DNA from: Theristus sp. LFF4_11
Lineage: Eukaryota > Nematoda > Chromadorea > Monhysterida > Xyalidae
Direction of reading: 5' to 3'
Assembly (NCBI GenBank): GCA_030248135.1
Contig: JASANC010005158.1
Span: 22,443-86,442 of the forward strand
Length of the DNA: 64,000 nucleotides
In this document: piece after piece, positions 10,401 to 20,600 of the stretch
How the letters are laid out: each line of letters starts with the position of its first letter
Numbering within the stretch: the first letter of the stretch is position 1
The notes under the pieces: model-generated
Databases searched by the model: none
The model's input: the letters and a program-made list of their open reading frames with translations, nothing else
What the model was told of the DNA's origin: nothing
Position numbers and translations under genes: made by a program

Positions 10401-13400
10401 ATTGCAAGCAACCTCAGATCAAAAATCACTTTTAAGAATGTATACAAATCGTTGGGCCATTCATTTTGTGTTGGGCCACATATTTTGTGTAGGGCCATTC
10501 ATTTTGCGATGGGCCATTCATTTTGCGATGGGCCATTCATTTTGTCTTGGGCCACGCATTAGTAAAGAGCGCCCTTACTGTACTCACCACCCATGGCGCA
10601 ATAATCGTTACAATCTGACTGTGTCGCGAAATTGTTGCTGTTCCCGTCGCAGCCTTTGTAATCAAACGTCTGGCATTTGCGAGTGGTCGAGTCGTAGTGC
10701 CACCGGGTCACTGTTGGGCCGCACTCCCGGCCGGCGTGGCTGTTTAGTGAGCAGGTGTACGCTGAAGAAACGCAAACACACCAAAGTTTAAGTTAATTTC
10801 AAGACGTTCGAGACGCAATTCAACTCATTTTTTGTTCAAAAGAGTTATAACAAACTTTTTCCACCAGTTTCAATGACGCCCGAACGAATCTATAACTGAA
10901 ACAACAAAAATGATAGTATTCACCCTGATTAGGGCAGCATCCGTACGTGTCGCCGTCGTAGAAGCAATAATAATTGGAGGGACACGGCGAAATGACGCCC
11001 GTCGATCCGCCGCACACGATGTAATTGGCGTTCGCGTCTGTCAGCGCTTTGCCTTGGATGCAGCGGGGTTCAACTGAAAAGCGTGAAATAAAAATACATA
11101 CTCATTATCGTGCTTTAGGACAGAAAAGGCAACGGAACGCACCTTTGACGTCCTTGCAGAACGACTGACAATCGTTGTATTCAGCGAAGTTGTTCGCATT
11201 GCCCTGACAGCCACTGTACGAGAACTCCTCGCAGTTGCCAGTGACCGCATTGAACCACCAGCGAGTGCTGAACGCACCACAGCTGCCGACCGACTGTGAC
11301 AGCTTGCAGACAAACTCTGGAGAAAATAGCTGCAGACATCATTACGCGAAAGCAATTCAATCGAATAGTCAGTCGGTGGGTGAATTGTGAATTGAATGGA
11401 AAACAACAGAAAACCAGTTCTAAACGCAACGCAGCTAACGTGGTCGTGGACAACAGAGGTTACTCTTGCACTGGTGCGTTGTCGGACAACGCCCGTCACT
11501 GCTGCACCGGACGTTCTGTACTCCAGTCGAGTCTTTCAGTGGCAGGCCCGCTTTGCAAACCGCTGCAGTAAAACTGAATGTAAATGAATTGAGGTCTAGT
11601 TGTAAAAAATGGAAAAACAAACGAACTAACTTCTCGAGCAATACAGTTCGCAGTCATTCTCGGACATGAAGTTGTTGAAGTTGCCAGCCTGTCCGTAGTA
11701 GGTAAATGGACGGCAACGACTGGCGGTGCGGTCGTAGTAGAAACGGGCGTACGTCTCCGAAGTGGCACCGCTCTTTTGACCCGGATCGTACTGCGTGATT
11801 GGGGCCAGCTCGAGAAAACGATACACAATGCCGCCCGCTTGTGAACAGATGTAATCTGCAACGGAGAAAATGCTATTGAAGAAAAGTCTCAAAACGTAAA
11901 CGTTGGTTAATAAAAAGGCGGCAGAAAAAACTATTGCACTAACCAACGGTAGGGCAACAGAAATTTCTGGTTCCAATTGCTTGACACTCATATTTGAGAC
12001 CACACGTTGTTGCAGAACCTGTGGATCCAGAATCACACGACTTTGGGCCAGCCATCATCAAGCCACTCTCTGTTGAAAGGCCAGGGTCTGCTTCGGCTGA
12101 ATAGTCCGGTCGACCTCGTTCACAAGCTGAAGAGATTGAACAGACGAAAAAAGTAACATTTTTTGTGAATCATAAACATTTATTTTTGAATGCAATTTCT
12201 TTAACTATTTGGCTTTGTAGTCTTGTTCCCCGCGCCCTTTCGCATGTTCACCTTGTGTGCAATAACTCTCGCAGTGTTCTTTCGTTTCAAAATTGTTGGC
12301 GTTTCCCTTTGCACCCCTGTAGTTGAACGTTTTGCATTCACCGGTGACCGTGTTGTGGTAGTAGCGTTGTATGGTTGCTCCACCCCCTTTCGGAAACTGT
12401 CCTTCTTCGTACGGCTGTGTGCAGGCAAACGCTGAAAGCGACGTTTATAAGCTTTTAAAATTACACAAAAAGGTAAGCAAAAAACCAATCAAGGATAACG
12501 TGAATTGTGATAATGACAACAGAAATTCAAAAGTTCAGTTTTATGCTAAAAATTATGCAACGGGCAATTTACCTAGATTTTAAAATTAAAAATTTCAAAG
12601 TTTTCCAACCGCGTGAAGGACAACAGAAGTTTGTCTGAACGTCCGAGCACTGTGCGTCCCGGCAGATGCAATCGTACGTGTACGGACAGCCGTAGCCGTT
12701 GGTCACGAGACAAAAGTTTTGCACGTTGCCGTCACTGTATTTCAACTTTGTCTCTTCACCGTTTATTGGGCAGCCGCCTGAAATTGAAAAAATGCTATCA
12801 TCACCTTTTTTAATGTTCGTAAGTTTACCGCATCAGCTTACGGTTGGGGAATTACCAGCTTGTCAAATATTAGCAGACACCGTTGAAACTCAGCAGAACT
12901 TGAGTAGAAATACATGTAGGCAATAACAACAAAAAGCCAACGCGATCCAAAACGAAGTGCGATGTTTGGATCAACGAACATAAATACCGTATTTTTTTAG
13001 CAAAGACAGAAACTACATAAAATTGATGTTCAGCGTTTTTACTGCTTGCACGCACCGTAATTGATGCAGACGAGTCCGTCGGGCGTGGGAAACGGGTCCT
13101 GGTTGTTCGCACATCGACACGTGCCACTGGAGCAGTAGGAGCCCGGCCAGACGGCGCTGCACTGGCGCTCCTCGGAACAGCCGGCTTCACCCGGGTTGAT
13201 CTCTGAATGAAGCGTTTGTTTATTTTTGGAAACGAAATGAAGCAACCCGGTCAGAATTTCATCAACTAAGGACAAAACGCGTTTAACTGCGCTTGAACCC
13301 ATCCATGCGCATAGTTTTTGCGCTTTTCACTGATTGCACTCAGCAACAATGTTGCATGTTCTGCGAACGGACTTCTCCAGCAGTATCCGTCGATGTCAAC

Positions 13401-13708
13401 GTAGCTCGTGAGACAGGCGCACCGTTTGTTGCTGGCGCAGTAGCTGCCGCTGCCACATTCCGTGCTCTCGCCACACTCGCGGCCGACCGTTTGCTGCTGC
13501 CCGTTGGAAATGCACGCCGCGTCCAGCAGCAGCAGCAACGTGAGACACACTGGAAACGCCACTGGCTTCGGTGGAGGAAACTGAAGGCATACACGTCGAG
13601 ACTGGTCGTTTTGGGCAAGACACCCGACTCACCGCTGCGGCACTGTCGGTTGAGTCGAAAGTCGCTGGCGGTTGTTTGGATCGTTTGGAGCAGAGTGACA
13701 GTGAACAT
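7490..13708 (-). CDS. Secreted multidomain EB / lustrin / Kunitz protein
   Basis: Nineteen exons are modelled: 13633-13708, 13373-13561, 13056-13202, 12610-12777, 12252-12431, 11944-12126, 11631-11855, 11440-11562, 11143-11316, 10924-11073, 10588-10761, 9613-9768, 9255-9431, 8981-9154, 8709-8885, 8131-8298, 7967-8064, 7728-7887 and 7490-7671 (about 1026 aa). Nearly all introns are phase 1, as expected for shuffled extracellular domains. Order: hydrophobic leader (TLLLLLDAACISNG), two EB-like Cys modules, five lustrin+Kunitz pairs, then five lustrin domains ending at TAA 7490. Lustrin units show CP...C....CP..Y.C...CCP; Kunitz units show F.Y.G..GN.NNF and a final C..YC. Such proteins are extracellular-matrix or protease-inhibitor-like molecules of nematodes. 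The first exon is the weakest part: the leader has no ATG of its own, so the 76-base exon carrying ATG 13708 is tentative. Confidence 0.88.
9990..10573. mobile_element. Foldback element with short tandem-repeat arms
   Basis: The ends are inverted: GGCGCTCTTTACT at the left and AGTAAAGAGCGCC at the right. The left arm holds about seven tandem copies of TGGCCCATCGCAAAATGA (18-19 bp). The right arm holds about five copies of the reverse complement. Towards the middle are inverted copies of TTAGGATTAGGTTCAGGAACC, and the centre (about 10255-10295) is a near-perfect palindrome around TTGATCA. It sits in the intron between the fourth Kunitz exon and the next lustrin exon, with its right end 14 bases from that exon's donor. 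No coding capacity. Confidence 0.8.
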
Positions 13709-14938
13709 CGCAGAATGAAAGAAACAATTTGCAACAACACGTGAAACTGCTGAAAACGAGTGCGTTTAGGCAATTGAAAGGCAAGTAAAAAATTAGTAAA
13801 CGACTCAGTAATGTCATCGCTGGATGGATGACCGTTGTACGTTTCGCAAGCATAATTTTGCTATCAAATAGTGTGGGTGTGTCCGGAACAGTGTAGGAGT
13901 CAACCAGTCAACCGATTTGCACTACTAACGACACTCAAATCGACAGCTTTTGCAACAACGCTTCAGCACCTGAATAAACTGGTCACAAACGCTGTCACAT
14001 GTCTGAACTTGCGCTTTTTGAAGTTTTCGCAGAACAAAAATTACATATGTACACTGTAGATACGTTGAATCAGTGACAGATTTACTGATCTGCAGTGTGC
14101 TACAGAAATCAGCAATGAAATTGCTACCGGTATATTTTGTGATGTGCATTGGTTAACAAACATCCGCACGTCACAGCCGTTTGCATTATCTCTGTGTGTC
14201 TTTTGCAGCTTACAATCGCCGCTACAAAGCGCTTTCATCATTCAGTAGCTGACGCATCAACTAGCAGGAAGTGTGTGTCTGTGTGCGCAAATACGGCCCG
14301 AACTTTTTTATGCGATAAATGAAAACAATTTTTGATTTTGCGCTGATTGACAATACGATTTCTTTGCTTTTGTAAACGTTTTGATTGTTTGTGAGAACTG
14401 TTTTTGTGCGCTGTTTTTTCGCGCATCTGGTCTGATGAAATTTTATGGAATCGACGTCGTCACCTCTTCAAATGACAAAAAGCCGCCTCATAAACTTCAA
14501 AACAAATGCACGTTTATTGTGATCGTTATTTAAAATTTCACACTTTAGAATTATCTGTAAACATCATATTATGGATCTGAAAGTAAGAATAAAAACACAC
14601 TGACTGGAAGACGCAATGGAAGAAGCTAGCCTTGAAAAACTGAGAATTCGACTGTTAGAATTAGCTGAGCACTTAGATTATCCAATCCTAGATTGTATAA
14701 AAATCGTTAACTGAGTGGTAGATTAATATGCTGACGTTGGATAACAACGCACATTTGGTGAAACTAACCTGAATGAAACTAATGATACAACAAGTATTGA
14801 AACAATCAAAAGCACCGAATTATGAGAAGTACGTGTCCATTAACATTGTATTGTACAACATAGTTGTTACAGCAGATTGCACAGTTTCAAATCAAAAAAC
14901 GCCAATCTTTGGAATACCCTGAAATCAGATCAATCAAT
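13709..14938. other. Intergenic, nothing recognised
   Basis: Lies between the 5' end of the Kunitz/lustrin gene and the 3' end of the membrane-protein gene, both on the minus strand. No conserved frame, RNA gene or repeat unit was seen. It should contain the promoter or 5' UTR of the Kunitz/lustrin gene. Confidence 0.5.
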
Positions 14939-15307
14939 TCACTCGGAATGCTGATGCTGGTCAGCGCCAGCCGCACGCGAGGTATCGTCAGAGTCTGACT
15001 CCAGCATCATCTGCTGCTCGTCATCGTGCTCTTCAATGTCATCATCATCCTCCCCAACTTCATTCTCATCGTTTTCACCGATCGGCATCTCATCAACGAA
15101 GCCTTCATCAATCAAATTGTCCCTGTTCTTATTCGCACCTCCAAATAAGCAATGCCAAGTGTCGTGCACAATTCTGAACACGACGAACAGCAGCAGCCAG
15201 AGAGCGGCCTCGAAAAGCCTTCCGATCACGTAGATCAACGGTAAAACAACGCACACAACGAACGCAATCAGATAGCCTGACGGCGTGTATTCGTAGCCGT
15301 CCAACAT
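14939..15307 (-). CDS. Small two-pass membrane protein with acidic tail
   Basis: A single exon of 122 aa starting at ATG 15307. After a short N-terminus come two hydrophobic stretches separated by a tiny polar turn (YLIAFVVCVVLPLIYVIG, then ALWLLLFVVFRIV), and then a cytosolic-type tail that is extremely rich in Asp and Glu with a Ser-Asp cluster. I do not recognise the family; a hairpin membrane protein is all the sequence supports. It starts only 27 bases after the stop codon of the C15orf61 homologue on the same strand, with an ATTACAG in that gap. It could therefore be the downstream gene of an operon-like pair or, less likely, an alternative 3' cistron. Confidence 0.6.
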   Translation of the reverse strand: MLDGYEYTPSGYLIAFVVCVVLPLIYVIGRLFEAALWLLLFVVFRIVHDTWHCLFGGANKNRDNLIDEGFVDEMPIGENDENEVGEDDDDIEEHDDEQQMMLESDSDDTSRAAGADQHQHSE

Positions 15308-15334
15308 TGTCACGTCTGATTCGGCTGTAATGAT

Positions 15335-16796
15335 TCACCAATTTTCGCGAATCAAAAAGTGCACACGGATTACAGTGGCGGGCGCAGCACGTTCGCTCAA
15401 GTGCAGCTGGTCAGTGTGTCGAATCAGTGCTCGTGCTACAGCACCGTAGACAAGGCACGGAATGCCTGCAACATGCTAATGTTCTGACAACAGATTTCCT
15501 TTATATTCCGTATTACCTCTAATAAACCCCCATGGGGGTTTATTTCTTCAGCGACTTCTGGGGGTGGGGGTTTATTTTTGGGGGGGGGCTTTATTTTTTT
15601 GGGGGGGGGTTTATTTGGAAACCATTTTTAGGAGTGAGCAAAATGGCAAAAATACCTTCCATGGCAGGAAGGAAGTCGCAGAAACTTCTACTCTACATAG
15701 AAATTTCCTTTTACAACAGCCTTTTGTAATGAAATTACCATTAACTCATCCATTTGGGGCCTTTGGTAGCACAATTTCATCATCTTCACTGCAACCAGCC
15801 ACTGAATTCGCTGGGTATGTGTTTCAAACAGGTTTCAATAATCCCCCATGGGGGATTATTTTTGGGGGGGGGATTATTTGGAAACTTGTCGAGGGGGTGG
15901 GGGTTTATTTTTGGGGGGGTTTAATTTTTTGGGGGGGGGGGTTTAATAGAGGTAATACGGTTGTTGCATTTGACTACCGTGTAGTACTGACTCAACGCAC
16001 GCCAGAAACTTGGTTTCATGTTGCCGCTGCAGTTCCAAAACTGCTGGAGGAGACGTGAGAGTCTTTCTTTGAGATACATACAAGACATTTGCTATCTTCA
16101 CTCGCCGCATCAAGCATGGCACAAATTTCCATTTCTACACATCTGCAATCGCATGCAAGTCGCAAAACGAAAGAAAAAAGATGACAACGATCGATTTTGT
16201 ATTTTGCTGTTGGACTTGTCAAACTACTCGTCACGCCCAGCTCCCGAGAACACACTCACCCAAGTTCACCAGTTTCAGCACGTTGAAGAATCCGTTCAAC
16301 AGTCGCAGGTCACACGGCGGCAGCAGAGTGCAGTGATACTTGATGTAAGGGTAGCAGCCGGTGCGCACGATCTGCACGAGTGTAGATTTTGAATGAACAG
16401 CCCTGGTGAACGCGCAATCAGCGGCACAGACGGTGGGGGGGGGTGTGGCGCCAGTCGCACCAGGCGGGCGCACCACGTTCGCTTGCAGCACGGTGACCAC
16501 CAGAACTTGTTGTTGTTGCGATGTCTTTATTATTACTTTATTACAAAACCGCGTTTCGCACCATCACCCCAGGCGACCAGCAAGCACACCTGGTAATTAC
16601 GATCGTGAACGGCCAGGTCGAAATTCGACCGTCCGAAGTGTTCGTCCTGCACCTGGCGGTATTCGAGAAAGAACGACGACCACGCGGGGAACTGGCGACT
16701 CTTCAAATATTCAGCGACCACTTGCGATGCGGTGGGGCGTGCACGGTACGCTGCACTGATGCCTCGAACGCAGTGGTAGATGGGGCGTAGCAACAT
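15335..16796 (-). CDS. C15orf61-like conserved protein
   Basis: Three exons: 16590-16796, 16260-16371 and 15335-15465, giving 149 aa (human C15orf61 is of similar length). Landmarks in order are PTASQVVAEYL, a Trp-Ser-Ser-Phe stretch, DEHFGRSNFD, VRTGCYPYIKYHC, NGFFNVLKLVNLG and, in the last exon, IPCLVYG and the C-terminal VIRVHFLIREN. These follow the human protein along its whole length, including RTGCxPxIKYHC. The molecular function of the family is not established. The last intron is occupied by MITE copy 2 (15508-15960), which separates the last exon by 794 bases. The stop is 27 bases from the next minus-strand start. Confidence 0.87.
15508..15960. mobile_element. MITE with CCGTATTACC ends, copy 2
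   Basis: Begins CCGTATTACC and ends GGTAATACGG. It carries G-rich runs (up to about 11 G) mixed with GGGTTTATT words near both ends, and a core matching 2850-3040 in inverse orientation (landmarks CACTGAATTCGCTGGGTATG and TACTCTACATAGAAATTTCC). It lies in the last intron of the C15orf61-like gene. Non-autonomous. Confidence 0.88.
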
Positions 16797-17690
16797 GAAA
16801 CGCAACTGCTACTGGGTTGCCACACCAACACTCATGTGAACATCGAGATCTGCGACAAACAACAAAACTGACTGGACATGATTTGTTTCAGATTTTTCTT
16901 GAAAATATTGTTACGGATTACAAACCCAACAGTTTGCTCAAAAGACCGATCGAGTTTTCATTTTATTTTTTATTTCTTTGTATTTTCTCATTTTCTTTTT
17001 TTCACGTATGAACATATTTTTCGGGAACAAACAAAGAATAAAGTGAAACGGTCACAGTAGCGATCGAAATGTACAATGCAGAATATGGTACATAAGTAGA
17101 AAAATACTGCGTCAAAAAGTTGTGTCTTGGAAAAGCACCCAACCCATGTGTAATGTGTGTACTTTGAAATATCTGCAAAATGGCAATATTGAAGCTTGCA
17201 TGAAACGTATTACGTTGTAATTGCTCAGATTGTTAAGAAAATGTGAATTAAGACAAAAACTTGAAGGCAACAGGCTGAAGCGCAATTCATACTTTAACCG
17301 TTTTTAGACACAATAAAATCTTACAAAAATTTCCGAATTCACATATCAACACAGTTTCTGAGCGTTCCACAAACAAAATGACAGCTAGAAAATCTTCAAA
17401 ATCAACTTTGCCGATAAATACAGACACTAAATAACTACTAATCACACGACGACGCATTCAGGTTATAATAAGATAAATGCGCTATCGTTATTTGAAATAT
17501 GCAAAACTTGAAGTGACTGGGGAGGGACGGTAGAACCATAAGTAAACTTGGTTATGAATTCGGTTCGGTTGATTGCATTTCAGTTTAGCGTTGCTAAAAT
17601 CAAAACAATACAGAAATAAATAACAAGCAGTGTAACACAACATAACATGACAACAAAGCTGGTGGTATTCGTCCGATGACAATGCAAGTT
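16797..17690. other. Intergenic between C15orf61-like and axin
   Basis: AT-rich with no supported coding frame. It must hold the axin 3' UTR and the promoter or 5' UTR of the C15orf61-like gene, both on the minus strand. No repeat family was recognised. Confidence 0.5.
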
Positions 17691-20600
17691 TCATGGTTCA
17701 TTTGGCACTATTCTGGCAATCAATTTTCCTTCGTACAATGGCAACTGTGCGTCATCGTCGTTGATTTCCATCTGTATGACACCATCAGACTCTGTGAATC
17801 CGCTGTCGATACACTTGAAGAAGTACCTGTGAACGCAGAACAATAACAATACGACAACGAACAATAATTGCAAGTTGTGCACACGTGAAACAGTATGCAC
17901 TTCAGGGAGGAAGCTAAACGCAGAGGTTACAATCCAGTTGAGAAACTGGCTTGGCTACGTAGTGCTGAATTACCCAACCAAGGTGTCACGCCAATCAGCG
18001 ACAACCCAGTGATGCACCCAAAACGGGCCGACCGACCGATAGGCAGGTTTCTTGGAGAGCTGTTTCAGGACGATCTGCTTGAACTGGCGCAGCGTGATCG
18101 TGCGCTCCATGAACGTCGACACGAGATAAGGCACATCGTCGTTCGGCAGGTAGTAGTAGATGGGCAGGTACTCCGTGGACGAGCACGCCACCGCTGCGGG
18201 CTTGCTGGCACCGGCCAGTGTTGGCTGTTTGCTCGGTGCTGCACCTGCTGCCGTCGTCACTCCACCGCCAATGTCCAACGAACGGCGTGCACGTCTTCTG
18301 AAACGATAAAATTGGAGAAAAAAATCAAAAAAAATCAGAAAACTGTAAAACGTGGCAATTGAACGTCTGGCACGTTGACTGGCTACACCGGCCTGGTTGG
18401 ACCAATCACAGAACACAGATTCAAAAGCAGCCAGTCAGTCTGCACGACTGTAAATGCAAAGTGGATGCGATCATTCGCCACTCACGGCAACGAATTGCTG
18501 TCGACTGTTTTCGCGGACGTTCGCTGCGTTTTGTGAGCGCCGGTGCGTGCGTGCGACACAGCCGGTGAGCCAGAGACGGCGAGCACTGGCGCCAGTCGCC
18601 TTGCTTGGTTGCGATCACCATCGAACGCAGCCGCTGCGCCGCTGACGGAGGACGACGCGCCGTGGTGCCGGCTGAAATGCAAACGACTGCAGTGCTCTCG
18701 AATCAACCGCGCTGCGTTCACGTTGTTCCCGGGCAGCATCACGTGCACACAGGGTGTGTCCCCTGCTCATATCAGTGATGTGCGCGCCTCTCAGAACGAA
18801 TGCAAAACGCCAGTTCCGTTGTTGCCGCTACTAGCCAGTAATCACAATGAAACTAGCTTCTCCAAGCTCACCCGTCGACGGCGGACGAAAAGAAGGCGCT
18901 GACTTGCGAGGCGCCACTGGAGCCGCCACTTTCGATGCCGCTGGTGTCCGACATGGTCATGCCTGAGCGGTGGTGCTGGTGGTAGCCGGCTGGCACTTTG
19001 CTGGCAGACGCTGCATGTGGCGCCTGCGAAGGGCACGCACTCGCCACTGGCATTGACGTTGACGTTGGCGTGCACGCGACCACGCGACGCTCCACTGCTG
19101 AAAACGAACACAACAATCAACAGGCAACTTTTGCATATGCCACTCTCGCTCTTACGACACAACGTGCAGCTCAGCCTCAACTCAATAGACACTAGGTGAT
19201 TTTCTCAACGTCAACGTTCTTATTTCTTTCGTGGCACGCTCCAATAACACTGTATGACCAGTCTGCCATTCGTAACACCGCTGGCGCAAGCGAACGCGTG
19301 CAACTCACGGCCAGCAGGCGTTTGAATGAGCATCGACGTGGGCGCCGGGTAGCTGGCGTCCATTCGAACGGCCGATGGCGGCTTGGCGCCAAATGGCATG
19401 CCGACCGGTGTGGTGCGTGACTTTGGCATGATGGTGCCCGGCAGTGAGCCAGTTGAGCTGGCCGCAGGCTGCTGGCATAAATGCGCCGCGTGCATGGCCA
19501 TTGGCGAGGCGACGTACGGCACTCGCAGCATCGGCACACGGCGGTCGGGCGAATGTGAGCCTGCAACAATGGCGACATTGGCGGTGCTGCGACTGCCAGA
19601 GGCAACACGATGCAAACTGTCACACAGAGTCGGCCAACATAAAGTGCACGTCTGACGGCAGCGCATCTGCTTACCGCATCACTGCGTGGTCAACACAGTG
19701 CACAATCTTCAGACGAACATTCAAACACGCCTAGAAATCTTGGCATGGGTTTTTCATGATTCCATTCCTTTCTGTTGATCAACTCGCTCTCAGCACCAAT
19801 CAACTTGCTCACATGCACCCCTACGCAGTCTGTCCTGTCGTGCACTGCTCAACACACCAGGCGATCTCTTTTTCACGTTCGCGACCAAGGCAGCCGGATG
19901 CGCAGACCAGGCAGGCGAGCGCACAGCGCCGGGCGACTGATTCTTGGAGTCATTCCAGCCGATCTTGCCCATGTGATCCTCGAGGATTGTGTCGTGGTCG
20001 TCGATCTCGACCGTCATCGCTGCCTCGGTCACCGCCACCGTCTCGGAGTAGTGACGACTGAAAATGCAGAAACAGATTAGCTTGCACATGAATAAGTTCA
20101 CTAATCCGTAAGCAGTGGCGTGCATTTTGTGAACCAACCCCCTTGTGGGTGGGCATAACACACTGTGTCAAATCAGTAAATACACTTCGAGCAATTAGCA
20201 TGAAATGCTACAATTACTGCAGTGAACTGGAAAACAAATGCATTTTGAATTTGACGTGCTGATTGGCTGCATCGAGCTGGTAAGGCGAATAAAAGCACCC
20301 ATCAATTGACTGCCTATGATTTACAGCAGTTTAAAAGCGCAGCAAAGCAACAATGTGCGAAACACAGCATGCGCACCTGAAATCCTCGACGGCTTTGCGC
20401 GGCGCCGCCGGATTGCTGAGGTCAGCCTGCGACAACTGCCTGATGCACTCGTTCAGTTTGTCTTCGTTGTCGCGTTCCAGTTTGATTTTGTTCAGTTTTT
20501 CACAGACGATGCGCACAAACTCGGCGCGCTGTGCCTCGTCGCCGTCGCCGCATTTTATGCTCGGCTTCGCCACGGTCGGACGCTCGGTACGCTGCAACAT

